A stretch of DNA of 64,000 nucleotides from positions 186,001 to 250,000 of the forward strand of contig CBDCEX010000012.1 of the NCBI GenBank assembly GCA_965216025.1. The letters run 5' to 3'. The notes beneath the pieces are model-generated. The model was not told the origin of the DNA. It worked only from the letters and a program-made list of their open reading frames with translations, and ran no database searches. The position numbers were made by a program, and so were the translations under genes. Shown here piece after piece: positions 7,848 to 17,334 of the stretch. Numbering within the stretch: position 1 is the stretch's first letter; every line of letters begins with the position of its first letter. This DNA is from JADFQT01 sp965216025 (GTDB lineage: Bacteria; Chloroflexota; Dehalococcoidia; Lucifugimonadales; UBA3495).

Positions 7848-8492
7848 ATGGCGCAACTTCAGGGCGTCAGGGTAATTCTTAGAGACAAGCGCTTGGAGGA
7901 CTCGGAGCTGGATTACCGCTGGCGTTCCGACCCGGAGCTGGCCAGGCTGGATGCGGCTTATCCCCTTACCATGAACTATGACCGCTACCTGAAGATGTTC
8001 GAGGACCAGCTTCGCTATCCCACTCCGGGATCCCATCACTTCGGCATTGAGGTGGCCGGTTCCAAGTTTATCGGTAACTGCATGTACTACGACCTGGACG
8101 CCGTGAGGAAGGAAGCCGAGCTGGGCATTGTCATTGGAGATCGGGATTACTGGAGCGGTTCCTATGGCTACGACGCGGTGGTAACCCTGCTGGAGCACAT
8201 GTTTTCCGCAAGGAGCTTGGATCGGGTCTACCTGCACACCCTGGAATGGAACCACCGAGCCCGAGGCTGTTTCTCCCGGTGCGGCTTCGAACCCGTCAGG
8301 GATGTTCGCCGGATGGGCCACGACTTTATTCTGATGGAAGTGTTGCGGGCGGACTGGCTGGAGCAGTCAGAGGAACGGCTGGCCGACCGATGGCGCTACC
8401 TGAAAGAGAAGGGAGGCGAGCCGGTTGTTCCAATGATCTCCACACCGCTCCCTAATCAGCCAGCCCTGGAGCAATTCCCGGCCGAAAACTAG
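7848..8492 (+). CDS. GNAT family N-acetyltransferase
   Basis: The 214-residue protein resembles RimJ/RimL-type acetyltransferases. The acetyl-CoA region is ELGIVIGDRDYWSGSYGYDAV (about 90-110), followed by the helix with LEHMFS and the WNHRARGCFSRCGFEP segment at about 133-149 typical of the family's C-terminal half. The acceptor is unknown. It overlaps functionally with the Nudix gene only by tight coupling (TGATATG junction). Confidence 0.85.
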   Translation: MAQLQGVRVILRDKRLEDSELDYRWRSDPELARLDAAYPLTMNYDRYLKMFEDQLRYPTPGSHHFGIEVAGSKFIGNCMYYDLDAVRKEAELGIVIGDRDYWSGSYGYDAVVTLLEHMFSARSLDRVYLHTLEWNHRARGCFSRCGFEPVRDVRRMGHDFILMEVLRADWLEQSEERLADRWRYLKEKGGEPVVPMISTPLPNQPALEQFPAEN

Positions 8493-8505
8493 CCCAGTAT
8501 CAACT

Positions 8506-9231
8506 TCAACTAACAGCTATACCAGCGGCGATGGCCGTGGGTAACTCCAGGTCTCCGGTGTAAAGCGCCCGACCTACTATAACCCCTTCCGCCCCTATCC
8601 TAGCCAGCTCGGTGATGTGGTCCAGCGACGCGACTCCTCCCGAAGCCAATATCGCTAGGCCCGTACTCTCCACCAGCTGAGCGTTGGCGCTAAAGTTGGG
8701 CTCGGAGAGGGTCCCGTCCCGAGAGATGTCGGTGTAAAGCAGCCTCGCAACGCCCAGTTCCGCCATGCGCTGCCCCAACTCCACTGCGGTGACCGAGGTC
8801 TCCTCCAGCCAGCCTTGCACGGCTACCAGACCATCCCGGGCGTCCACTGCCACCACCACCCTGGGGGAGCCGCCGCCCTGGCACAGTTGTCGCACCAGGT
8901 CGGGGTTTCGCACTGCTGCCGTACCGATGACCACCCTCTCGACTCCAAGGGACAGCAGCTTTTCGGCCGTGGCGGAGCTACGAACCCCGCCGCCAACCTG
9001 GACCGGGATCTCGCTCTGGGCCACGATGGCTGCGATGATATCAAGGTTGACTGGATTGCCCTGGGCCGCGCCGTCCAGGTCGACCAGGTGCAGCCGGGTT
9101 GCGCCCTGCTGCTGCCATTGGCGGGCGACGGCGAGGGGGTCTTCTGAGAATACGGTTTCCCGGCCAAAATCGCCCTGGTAGAGCCGGACGCAGCGTCCCC
9201 CTCGCAGGTCAATGGCGGGAATTACTTCCAT
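8506..9231 (-). CDS. hisA: Phosphoribosylformimino-5-aminoimidazole carboxamide ribotide isomerase
   Basis: This 241-residue TIM-barrel enzyme performs the fourth step of histidine synthesis, an Amadori rearrangement of ProFAR. The catalytic Asp8 is in VIPAIDLRGGRCVRLYQGD, the second Asp lies in YTDISRDGT, and phosphate-binding loops GGGVRS and ASGGV are present. It follows hisH on the same strand after 67 bases. HisF and the other pathway genes are not in the window. Confidence 0.95.
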   Translation of the reverse strand: MEVIPAIDLRGGRCVRLYQGDFGRETVFSEDPLAVARQWQQQGATRLHLVDLDGAAQGNPVNLDIIAAIVAQSEIPVQVGGGVRSSATAEKLLSLGVERVVIGTAAVRNPDLVRQLCQGGGSPRVVVAVDARDGLVAVQGWLEETSVTAVELGQRMAELGVARLLYTDISRDGTLSEPNFSANAQLVESTGLAILASGGVASLDHITELARIGAEGVIVGRALYTGDLELPTAIAAGIAVS

Positions 9232-9298
9232 CGGGAAATCCCCCCAATTTATAAATTATTACGGGGGCCAATATGTGGATGGCTGCCGGGGACAAGAT

Positions 9299-9964
9299 TC
9301 AGGAATTCCCGGCTGCTCGCAGACCGTTACTCTCGGCGGCCAGCGCAACAAAATTGCGGTAAATTGTCAGGCCGATGGGACCGCTCTTTTCCGGGTGGAA
9401 CTGGGTGGCCACCAAATTGTCCCTGGCGTAAACGCTGCAAAAGGGCAGCCCGTAATCGGTAATACCGGCCACAGCCGCATTATCCTCGGGGAGGGCATAG
9501 TAGCTGTGCACGAAGTAAAAGTGGCTGTCTTGTGGGATGTCCTTGAACAGGCGATGCTTCTGGCTTAACTTTACGCTGTTCCACCCCATGTGGGGCACTT
9601 TCAGGCCCGCCGGCAGCTTCTTCACCCCACCCGGCACTAGGCCCAAACAGGGGGCGTCCCCCTCATCGGTGCGGTCCATTAGCAGTTGCAGCCCGAGACA
9701 AACCCCTAAAAAGGGCCGGCCTGAGCTGGCGAATCGTCTCAGGGGCTCCACTAACCCTCGTTGTTGCAGGCTCTCCATGGCGGCCGGTCCGGAACCAACC
9801 CCGGGCAAGATCAATGCGTCGGCGTCATCTACCAGGTCCGGCTCCCCGGTCACGGTGGCTGCCGCGCCGGCAGTTTCCAGAGCCTTGGCCACGCTGCGCA
9901 GGTTGCCCGACTGATAGTCGATCACAACAATTTTGAGGGATTCAGTTTCTAATGATGCAGGCAC
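9299..9964 (-). CDS. hisH: Imidazole glycerol phosphate synthase, glutaminase subunit
   Basis: The product is a class I glutamine amidotransferase that supplies ammonia to HisF. The triad is Cys89 in FLGVCLGLQLL, His190 and Glu192 in QFHPEKSG. The oxyanion region PGVGSGPAAM is at 54-63. The annotated GTG start gives a ten-residue extension before KIVVIDYQSGN, where most HisH proteins begin, so the true start is uncertain. It is the upstream partner of hisA. Confidence 0.94.
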   Translation of the reverse strand: MPASLETESLKIVVIDYQSGNLRSVAKALETAGAAATVTGEPDLVDDADALILPGVGSGPAAMESLQQRGLVEPLRRFASSGRPFLGVCLGLQLLMDRTDEGDAPCLGLVPGGVKKLPAGLKVPHMGWNSVKLSQKHRLFKDIPQDSHFYFVHSYYALPEDNAAVAGITDYGLPFCSVYARDNLVATQFHPEKSGPIGLTIYRNFVALAAESNGLRAAGNS

Positions 9965-10071
9965 AGCGCTTGGTCAGGCTCCCAGGGGAAAAGCTAGGAT
10001 AGAGAGGCGCCGGGATTTGGAATCGGCGCTCCCCGGGAGAAGTTAGATCGTATGAATTAGTCCGTTATAAA

Positions 10072-10659
10072 TTAACTGCGTTCGCCGGTGGCCCGTTCTA
10101 TCGGCAACTCCCGATCGTGGTATCGGGCCAATACGAAGAGCAGGTCGCCCAAGCGGTTCAGGTAATTGATGATCAGGGGATTGGTCAGGCCCCCCAACTC
10201 GGACAGCGCGACCACCCGTCTCTCGGCGGTGCGGATCGAGGTCCGGGACATATCCAGCGCCGAGGATGCGGGCGTTCCGCCAGGGAGCACAAAAAGCGCC
10301 GGCATCTGAAACTCTTCTTCCAGGGAGTCGATGGTGTTTTCCAGGTCTTCCACCATCACCTCAGTTACCGGCTTGAAATGCTGCTGAAACAGCTCGTACT
10401 TGTCGGGGTCGGTGGCCAGCTCGGCGGCGATGGTGAACAGGTCTCGCTGCAAATCCCGAACTATGTCCTTGACCCGCTGATCATCGGTCAAGGAACGGGC
10501 CAGCCCCAGGGATGAAACGGCTTCGTCGGTAATGCCGTAGGCCTCGGTATGGGGACTGTTCTTGGACACCCGCCCGCCGTAGAGCAGGCTGGTTTCACCC
10601 TTGTCGCCGAACTTGGTGTATACCCGCTTGCGGTAGGAGGATGAGGACGATGAGCTCAC
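10072..10659 (-). CDS. Cob(I)alamin adenosyltransferase, PduO type
   Basis: The enzyme transfers the adenosyl group of ATP to cob(I)alamin to make coenzyme B12. The ATP-binding N-terminus VYTKFGDKGETSLLYGG, the SRTSIRTAERR segment and the NYLNRLGDLLFVLAR helix are the PduO-family signatures. A GTG start at 10659 is preferred: AAGGGAG lies seven bases upstream and the 195-residue product has the usual length. A longer frame reaches 10743. The N-terminus carries a run of seven serines encoded by varied codons, which is odd but harmless. Confidence 0.9.
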   Translation of the reverse strand: MSSSSSSSYRKRVYTKFGDKGETSLLYGGRVSKNSPHTEAYGITDEAVSSLGLARSLTDDQRVKDIVRDLQRDLFTIAAELATDPDKYELFQQHFKPVTEVMVEDLENTIDSLEEEFQMPALFVLPGGTPASSALDMSRTSIRTAERRVVALSELGGLTNPLIINYLNRLGDLLFVLARYHDRELPIERATGERS

Positions 10660-10864
10660 GATATAGCTCCCTTTTTGCCCAAACTTAAGGACCTTAACGG
10701 CGCGAACCGGCACCGGCCAGAGACGGGTTAAACCGCCGATCAAACCCTCGACTAAATCATCGGCGGGGCCGGCTGCCGGAAGACCCCACCGGTAGGTTGC
10801 AATTGTAGCATAGGGCTGGTGGGGAGGGTATACTGGTGCCGATTACAAGGGAGGCAACATAGCT

Positions 10865-11623
10865 ATGCCGCCGGAAATTCGCGTCATTGGTGTTGAAGGT
10901 ATGCCGGAAGCCGAGGCTGGGGACGATCTGGCGGCCCAGATTATAGACGCTTGCCAAAATCAGGGGACCAGGATTGATGCTGGCGACGTGCTGGTAGTTA
11001 CCCAGAAGATTGTCTCCAAGGCTGAAGGCCGGGTGGTGGCCATCAGCTCGGTGGAGCCCTCTCCGCTGGCCCTGGCCATCTCGGAGGGGCACCGGCGGGA
11101 CCCCCGGCACACTGAGCTCATCCTCCGGGAGAGCAAACGCATCGTGCGGATGGACGGCGGGGTGATCATCAGCGAAACCCATCACGGCTTCAACTGCGCC
11201 AACGCCGGCATCGACGCCTCCAACATCCCCGGCAAGGAAACCGTGGCGCTGCTGCCGGTGGACCCCGACGCCTCGGCTCGCCGCATAGTTCAGGCCATCC
11301 AGCAGCGGCTGGGTGTCGATGTGGCGGTGATAATTTCCGACACTTTTGGCCGCCCCTGGCGTAACGGCGCCTTGAACGTGGCCATCGGCGTGGCCGGGTT
11401 GAATCCCATGCTCAGCTACGTTGGCCAGGAGGACCCCTTCGGTAACTTGATGTATACCACCGTGATAGCGGTGGCGGATGAGCTGGCGGCCACGGCCGAG
11501 CTGGTTACGGGCAAGCTGTTGGGCATTCCGGTGGCGCTAATAAAGGGATACGAGTATGAACCAAAGGCCGACGCCAGCCATGAGGCCCTGATTCGGTCGC
11601 CGGAGAAGGACCTGTTCAGATAG
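10865..11623 (+). CDS. cofE: Coenzyme F420-0:L-glutamate ligase
   Basis: The 252-residue protein adds glutamate residues to F420-0 using GTP. Family segments include DVLVVTQKIVSKAEGR (41-56), the DTFGRPWRNG motif at about 159-168 and the SYVGQEDPFGNLMYTT region. It indicates that the host makes coenzyme F420, which fits the LLM and PPOX proteins in the same window. It stands alone, divergent from the adenosyltransferase gene. Confidence 0.95.
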   Translation: MPPEIRVIGVEGMPEAEAGDDLAAQIIDACQNQGTRIDAGDVLVVTQKIVSKAEGRVVAISSVEPSPLALAISEGHRRDPRHTELILRESKRIVRMDGGVIISETHHGFNCANAGIDASNIPGKETVALLPVDPDASARRIVQAIQQRLGVDVAVIISDTFGRPWRNGALNVAIGVAGLNPMLSYVGQEDPFGNLMYTTVIAVADELAATAELVTGKLLGIPVALIKGYEYEPKADASHEALIRSPEKDLFR

Positions 11624-11670
11624 CCCGGAGTATATTAGGTATAGGGGCGGGGTTACTCCAGGCTGAACAA

Positions 11671-12750
11671 CTACGGGCCGAACAGCGGAAGCTCCAGCTG
11701 GCGTTCCTGTTCGCCCTCCGGCTCGAAGTTGGAGGCTCCAACGCCCAACAGACGGAAGGCCCGCTGGGAATGCAGCTCCTCGGTTAGCAGGTCGCGGGCG
11801 ACCGCCGTGATTACTTCTTCAGACCCGGAGTACGCAGCCAACGTCGACTGCCGGGTGAAAGTGGTGAAGTCGGCCAATCTTAGCTTTACCGTTACCGTGC
11901 GGCATCTACGGTTCTTGGCTGCCAATTGACCGGCAACCCGGGCGGCCAGCGCCGCCAGTTCCTGCTGGAGCCGTACCGGGTCATCGATGTCGTCGGAGAA
12001 AGTGGTCTCCGAGCTGACCGACTTGGCCGGGCGTTCGGTGTGCACCATCTCCCGGTCCTCTCCCCGGGCCTTGGCTCGAAGGTCGGCGCCCCGCTTTCCG
12101 AAGCTCCGCAGGAACCACTCCTGGGGACGCCGGGCCAGCTGCCCAATAGTCTCGATATCCTCCCTTTTGAGACGCCCCACCGTTTTCGGGCCGATTCCCG
12201 GCAGCTTGCTTACGGGTAAAGTCGCCAGGAAGCTGGCCTCATCGCCCGGCGCCACCACCACCAGGCCGTCGGGTTTCTCCAGATCGGATGCTATTTTGGC
12301 TACCGATTTGCCAGTCCCGATTCCTATAGATATGGCTAATCCGGTGTCCGCCATTATCCGATGTTTCAAATCCAAGGCCAAGGTCAAGGGAAACTGGCCC
12401 TCCTCGACTACCTGAGTGATGTCCAGGTAGGCTTCATCCAGAGAGAGGGGCTCCACCAGTGGAGTGAGCTCCAGAAAAATGCTCATAATCGTTTGGGAAA
12501 GCTCCCGGTAGCGGGGGAATCGGGGCGAAACCACCACGGCCTGGGGGCACAACCGCACGGCGGTGGCCATAGGCATGGCCGAGTGGGTCCCGTATTCGCG
12601 GGCTTCGTAGGAGGCTGTGGCCACTACCCCGCGGCCTTCCGGTGAGCCACCGACCAGCACCGGCTTGCCCCGAAGCTGGGGATTATCCAGCTGCTCCACA
12701 GCCGCGTAAAAGGCGTCCAAGTCGGCGTGAATAATGTGACGGATTGGCAT
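11671..12750 (-). CDS. dinB: DNA polymerase IV (Y-family translesion polymerase)
   Basis: The product of about 359 residues starts MPIRHIIHADLDAFYAAVEQ, with the first metal-binding Asp, and has the catalytic SLDEAYLDIT motif near residue 100. The helix-hairpin-helix LPGIGPKTVGRL and the little-finger domain follow. The C-terminus ERQLELPLFGP resembles a beta-clamp binding motif (QLELPLF). A TTG at 12768 gives an alternative, longer start; neither start has a strong ribosome-binding site. Confidence 0.94.
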   Translation of the reverse strand: MPIRHIIHADLDAFYAAVEQLDNPQLRGKPVLVGGSPEGRGVVATASYEAREYGTHSAMPMATAVRLCPQAVVVSPRFPRYRELSQTIMSIFLELTPLVEPLSLDEAYLDITQVVEEGQFPLTLALDLKHRIMADTGLAISIGIGTGKSVAKIASDLEKPDGLVVVAPGDEASFLATLPVSKLPGIGPKTVGRLKREDIETIGQLARRPQEWFLRSFGKRGADLRAKARGEDREMVHTERPAKSVSSETTFSDDIDDPVRLQQELAALAARVAGQLAAKNRRCRTVTVKLRLADFTTFTRQSTLAAYSGSEEVITAVARDLLTEELHSQRAFRLLGVGASNFEPEGEQERQLELPLFGP

Positions 12751-13092
12751 AGCTACGTTTAGGCTCAAGTCTTGAAGTTGCCTGAGAATCTGTCTTCCAA
12801 CTCACCCATCCATGGCTTCCAATTCTACCCGCTAACCGGAAGGCCGGGCACCGCAGGCTGTCATCGAATAATGGATTTTCTGCATTGGACCAAGCGAAGG
12901 ACTAGGGCGGCGACTATTTGGCTATTCGGCGCCGAAAACCGTTGCGCCTTGTAGCAGCTCCCAATAAACTAGGACGGCTCAATCCCTGCTATTCCAGGTT
13001 GCCAAGATTGCCAGGGCTGTAAAAGTTGAAGGAATAGTAGCTGTGTTTCCCAGCGTCAAGTCCTATCCCCGTACATCAAGGGTTTAAAGCAA
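12751..13092. other. Intergenic region without recognised genes
   Basis: This 342-base stretch between divergent dinB and the MFS gene shows no reading frame with family features, no strong hairpin and none of the dispersed repeats. It presumably holds the two promoters, but I could not define them. Confidence 0.5.
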
Positions 13093-14400
13093 GTGGTTAA
13101 TCGCGGAGCTAGGGGCTCTACTACGAGGCGGCCCGGAATATTTTATGGGTGGTGGATGGTGGCCATCACCTCCGCCATGGCGTTTTTTGCCAGCGGCATA
13201 TTTTTCCGGGGTTTCACCGTTTTCGTACCGGCTATTCGAGATTCCCTGGGCATCAGTCAGGCGCAGACCAACCTAATCTTTTCCATCGCCCGAGCTGAGG
13301 GAGGGTTGGAAGGTCCGGTGGCGGGCTGGCTAATCGATCGCTTCGGAAACCGGAAGCTGTTGGTCCCCGCTATCTTATGGGCGGTAGCCGGCTACCTGGT
13401 CCTGTCCCAGTTCGTGGATTCCTTCCTGACCTTTACCCTGGTCTATCTGCTGATGGTATCTCTGGGGAACAGCATCGCTTTCCAGCACGCCCTTTTCGCC
13501 GGAATCAACCAGTGGTTCAACCGGCGCCGGGCTTTCGCCATCTCCATGCTGGCTGCCGTGTCCTCCCTGGGCGGGCTTTTCCTGGTGCCCTCCCTCAATT
13601 TTATCATCGAGCATGGTAGCTGGCAGCGCGCAATGCTGGTGTCGGGAATAGCATACCTGGTTTTCTTGATGCCGCTAACCATCTTCTTCCGCAACCGGCC
13701 GGAGGACATGGGGCTATTGCCCGATGGAGATGCCCGCCCTCCGGTCCAAACCGGCGCCGGCCGCCCCCGAGAGATACGCGATTACACTGTCCGGGAGGCG
13801 TTGAGGACCCAGGCCTATTGGCTGCTGCTGGCCGGGGCCGGTCTGAGGCAGGTCGCGACCCTGGGCATAATGGTCAGTATTGTGCCGATCCTGGAAACTA
13901 AGGGCCTGAGCAGGCAGGAGGCGGCTAACCTGACCGGCTTCATGTTTGGTATCAACTTCTTGTCCCGGCTGATAGTTGGCTATTTGGGCGACCGTTGGCC
14001 CAAATCCTACTTGCTCTTTGGCAGTTTGCTGCTGGAAACCACAGGTCTGGTGTGTCTCTTCTTTGGCCAGTGGAGCGGTGACCGCATGGTGTTCCTGTTG
14101 CTTTTCATCCTCTTGCAAGGACTGGGTGATGGCGGAGGGATAATAGTTTGGGCGGCCATGGGAGAGTATTTCGGAAGAGACCGGTTTGCCACTCTGCGGG
14201 GTTACATAACCTTTTCCCATAGCTGGGCCCTCATCGCCTCCCCGGTCTTCGCCGGGTGGGTCTTCGATAAATACGGTAGCTACGACTTGGCCATCGGTCC
14301 GGGTGCGGTGTGCGCGGCGGCGGCGGCCGGGTGTTTCTTGGCGATAAAGAAGCCACCCCAACTCGCCAGGGAGCCGGCCCTCGCGCTGAACCCAGCCTAG
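13093..14400 (+). CDS. MFS transporter, monocarboxylate/oxalate-formate antiporter type
   Basis: The 435-residue protein has twelve hydrophobic segments. GIFYGWWMVAITSAMAFF at 15-32 is typical of MFS members related to monocarboxylate carriers and OxlT. The loop AGWLIDRFGNRKLL (77-90) is the MFS signature between helices 2 and 3, and GYLGDRWPKS in the second half is its counterpart. The cargo is probably an organic acid, by family only. The start is GTG with a weak ribosome-binding site. Confidence 0.88.
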   Translation: MVNRGARGSTTRRPGIFYGWWMVAITSAMAFFASGIFFRGFTVFVPAIRDSLGISQAQTNLIFSIARAEGGLEGPVAGWLIDRFGNRKLLVPAILWAVAGYLVLSQFVDSFLTFTLVYLLMVSLGNSIAFQHALFAGINQWFNRRRAFAISMLAAVSSLGGLFLVPSLNFIIEHGSWQRAMLVSGIAYLVFLMPLTIFFRNRPEDMGLLPDGDARPPVQTGAGRPREIRDYTVREALRTQAYWLLLAGAGLRQVATLGIMVSIVPILETKGLSRQEAANLTGFMFGINFLSRLIVGYLGDRWPKSYLLFGSLLLETTGLVCLFFGQWSGDRMVFLLLFILLQGLGDGGGIIVWAAMGEYFGRDRFATLRGYITFSHSWALIASPVFAGWVFDKYGSYDLAIGPGAVCAAAAAGCFLAIKKPPQLAREPALALNPA

Positions 14401-14877
14401 GTTGGGACTCTCTCTGTTCTAGAACGGGCATCCCATCGACTAGCCCCGGTTCGGCTTCCTCCCAACCGCCATCCACGCCAGTTGTGCCCGGGTACCACCG
14501 GGACTTTCGCCAACGCTACACCTCCTATTCCCTGAGGGACTCATTCCCAGGGGGACCCATTCACCCGGGAGCTCCGGCTCTGTGGTTTGTCTCGTCGAGG
14601 GGGTTAATTGTATCGATAAGGGTTCGATTATGACGAAAGTCCTCATTTATTCACCATATTGGGATTTTAGACCACTATTATTTCTCTCGTTTGTTCACTT
14701 GGTGCTAATAAGGTAATGAAGTGTTCACCGGAGTGGGGTTGGTTCCGTCCAGGCTCACTGGCAGGTCCGTTCTTTAATCCGGTGGCACGGATTTCCTACC
14801 TCCTTCCTCGAGATGGGGATCTGGCCTCAGCGCCATTTCCCCTTCTTTACAAGGATTGGCTGGTTACGAGGTGCTCT
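14401..14877. other. Intergenic region before the response regulator
   Basis: The first half is GC-rich with short runs such as CAGGGGGACCC, and the second half (about 14630-14715) is clearly AT-rich, which suits a promoter for the following gene. An in-frame extension of the regulator reaches 14716 but lacks family similarity, so I treat it as non-coding. Confidence 0.4.
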
Positions 14878-15603
14878 ATGAAAGCAGCGTTTATTGGAGC
14901 CGAGGTCAGAACTGCCGAATTGGTGACTCTGGCGGTGCATTTAAGGTGGCCAGACGTGGATCCGTTGGTGGCCACGACTGCCGCTGAGGGTCTGGAAATG
15001 GTGGAGCGGGAGTCGCCTGATGTGGTGATCATGCATCCGGATTTTACTGATATGACGCTGAGCAGCACCATAGGGGAGTTGCGCGGGTTCACCAACGTTC
15101 CACTGCTGGTTCTGGGGCATCAGGGCGACGAAATGGAGGTAGTGACCTCCCTAGAAGTCGGAGCGGATGATTACGTGCGGCTGTCCTGTGATTTGACTGA
15201 AATTATGGTGCGGATTTGGGCCTTGCTACGCCGAGTCGGGCTCAGGGCGGAGCCCGATACCGATGGCCCCATCTCCAGCGGGCGCTTGGTAATCAGTCCA
15301 TCTACTTACGAGGTATTCATGGACGACCGGCGAGTAGTGCTGACCTCTACCGAGTTTCGGTTACTGCATCTTCTGGTAAAAAATCGAGGTACGGTAGTGG
15401 CTCACCAAACTTTGGAGCGTGCCCTTTGGGGCGGGTACATGGACAGCTCTCGACTGGTGAAAAAGTATGTGCAGAGACTCCGCAGAAAATTGGGAGACCA
15501 CGCTCGAGAGCCAGTCTGGATCGCCAGCGTTCATGGTGTTGGATACCGATTCATCGGCCCGCCCTTGGCCTCTCAAATCGCTCCGCAACCCATGGCGGTA
15601 TAG
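14878..15603 (+). CDS. OmpR-type transcription factor with degenerate receiver domain
   Basis: The 241-residue protein has an N-terminal receiver-like domain (1-120) and a C-terminal winged-helix DNA-binding domain (about 140-225) with SSRLVKKYVQRLRRKLGD and the HGVGYRF end. In the receiver, the phosphoacceptor position reads His in DVVIMHPDF, the N-terminal acidic pair is missing (FIGAEVR), and the conserved Lys is replaced in VLGHQ. It should not be a standard phosphorylation switch. No histidine kinase is near. The ATG at 14878 follows GAGGTG. Confidence 0.88.
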   Translation: MKAAFIGAEVRTAELVTLAVHLRWPDVDPLVATTAAEGLEMVERESPDVVIMHPDFTDMTLSSTIGELRGFTNVPLLVLGHQGDEMEVVTSLEVGADDYVRLSCDLTEIMVRIWALLRRVGLRAEPDTDGPISSGRLVISPSTYEVFMDDRRVVLTSTEFRLLHLLVKNRGTVVAHQTLERALWGGYMDSSRLVKKYVQRLRRKLGDHAREPVWIASVHGVGYRFIGPPLASQIAPQPMAV

Positions 15604-15717
15604 CCCACGTTTGTAACGCTATAGACCGCGTTGATTAAGGAGGGGCGCCCATCGACCCGCATCTTCTTCCTTCCCCGATTCTTTTTCTACCCAGCGCCAG
15701 GCCAAGCTTTTTCAGTC

Positions 15718-15939
15718 CTAACGGGCTGGCCGGTTCTCCGGATAGCTTGCTTGCTCCTTCTCTATGGCTTCACCACGCCCGGCCACATCAAGCACCTCCG
15801 GTTGGTCGGCTTGGCAGTTGGGGCACCAGACCGACTGGTCGGAAAACAACCGCATGTTGTCCTTTTTAACCGTGAAGGTTTCCACTTCCAGGTGGCATTT
15901 TCCGCAAATCCGGACCAGGGTCACTTCGGTAATTGGCAC
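15718..15939 (-). CDS. Small zinc-ribbon protein (73 aa)
   Basis: The protein has two Cys-x2-Cys knuckles, CGKC at 12-15 and CPNC at 39-42, which suggest one bound zinc. The start is GTG at 15939 with GGA about nine bases upstream. I do not recognise a family, and no partner gene is evident. It lies convergent with the transcription factor gene before it. Confidence 0.55.
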   Translation of the reverse strand: MPITEVTLVRICGKCHLEVETFTVKKDNMRLFSDQSVWCPNCQADQPEVLDVAGRGEAIEKEQASYPENRPAR

Positions 15940-16225
15940 TTCAATAATTCCTTATCGGTTCAGTTTGCTGGGCCGGGGGAAAATGAATTCCTGGTCCCCC
16001 CTCTCATAAGTATTGCCGGTTTCCCGGTCTCTCCACATCAAGGAGTTAAGCATGCTTTAGATGACCTCTATTGGCAATGCTAAGGTGGCGGGGTATAGTT
16101 ATTTTCCCCTGGGCAACAATGGGGAGGCTTACCCTACCTTCTACCCTGGTAAATTCTACACTGATGTGCTGGGATTCGGAATATCCGTTTTAAGATAATT
16201 TCTTAGTCATCGAGGTGGGAAGTTC

Positions 16226-17296
16226 ATGGGCGCTCTCGAATTTGGGACCTACGACAATTTTGCCGCTTATGAGATGAAAAGCTCTTCAGTGGTGGCGGAC
16301 GTTTATGAGCAACACATCAGGGAGGTGCAGCAAGCGGAGAAACTGGGCTACAAGTATTACTTCATCATAGAGCACCAGAACTCCGACGTGGGGCAGCTCA
16401 CCGCGCCCAGCGTTTACCTATCAGCCGTGGCCCAGCGTACCAGCACCATTCGTTTCGGCGTGATGATCTATCAGCTGCCCTTCTATAACCCGGTCAGGCT
16501 GGCAGAGGAGGCGGCGATGCTGGACCAGCTGTCTCGGGGGCGGCTGGAGTTTGGCACTGGAATCGGGGTCGCCGAGCACGAGTTCGTCAGGTGGAACTTG
16601 CCCTTCTACGAACGGCGGCAGATGTCTCAGGAGGCCCTGGAAATCATCATCAAAGCCTGGACCGAAGATACCGTCACCTATCAGGGCGACTACTGGCAAT
16701 TCGATGAAGCCCTGCCGGTTCCCAAGCCCTACCAGAGCCCCCATCCGCCCATTTGGGTGGCGGCCCACAGTCCGGCCTCGCTGGAGTTCGCCGCCAAAGG
16801 GAACTTCCACGTGTCTCAGAATCTAGACGTGGACAGCGTTATCGCCGAAAAGTTTGAGCTATACCGCCGCACCTGGCGGAATTGCCAGCACCAGGGGCCG
16901 ATGCCCCGAACCTTTTTGACGCGCGCCGTGCACGTGGCGGAAACGGACGAGAAGGCCCGCGCCCAAGCCGAAGCGCCGCTGCTGGCTGCTCGCGCCCAGG
17001 GCAGGGAAAGAATCGCCCAGACCCGGGTGGGATTTATCGGCAATGAAGATTCCCCGACCCAGCGGGAGCTGGCGCGGGTTTTTCAAGGAATGAATACGTC
17101 CTACGATTTCTGGATTGACAACGGGCTGGCCCTGGTTGGCAGCCCGGAGACGGTGGCGAAACGGCTCAAGGAACAGTATCAGCTAATTGGCTACGACATC
17201 TTTTGCGCCAATCATCGGTTTGGACCCCTGCCGCTGGAGCAGTCCAGCCGGTCCATGCGGCTGTTCGCCGAAGAGGTAATGCCGGCCTTCCAATAA
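16226..17296 (+). CDS. LLM-class flavin-dependent oxidoreductase 1
   Basis: The 356-residue protein is a luciferase-like TIM barrel using FMN or F420. It shows the family segments YYFIIEHQNSD (45-55), FGVMIYQLPFYNPVRLAEE (77-95) and LSRGRLEFGTGIG (103-115), and the substrate-side region PHPPIWVAAHSP. The cofactor and substrate cannot be fixed from sequence, but F420 is possible because cofE is present. The stop codon is the first base of a tandem 14-bp direct repeat (17294-17321). Confidence 0.9.
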   Translation: MGALEFGTYDNFAAYEMKSSSVVADVYEQHIREVQQAEKLGYKYYFIIEHQNSDVGQLTAPSVYLSAVAQRTSTIRFGVMIYQLPFYNPVRLAEEAAMLDQLSRGRLEFGTGIGVAEHEFVRWNLPFYERRQMSQEALEIIIKAWTEDTVTYQGDYWQFDEALPVPKPYQSPHPPIWVAAHSPASLEFAAKGNFHVSQNLDVDSVIAEKFELYRRTWRNCQHQGPMPRTFLTRAVHVAETDEKARAQAEAPLLAARAQGRERIAQTRVGFIGNEDSPTQRELARVFQGMNTSYDFWIDNGLALVGSPETVAKRLKEQYQLIGYDIFCANHRFGPLPLEQSSRSMRLFAEEVMPAFQ

Positions 17297-17334
17297 TAAT
17301 GGACCGGTAATAATGGACCGGGAATGAGCCGGGC

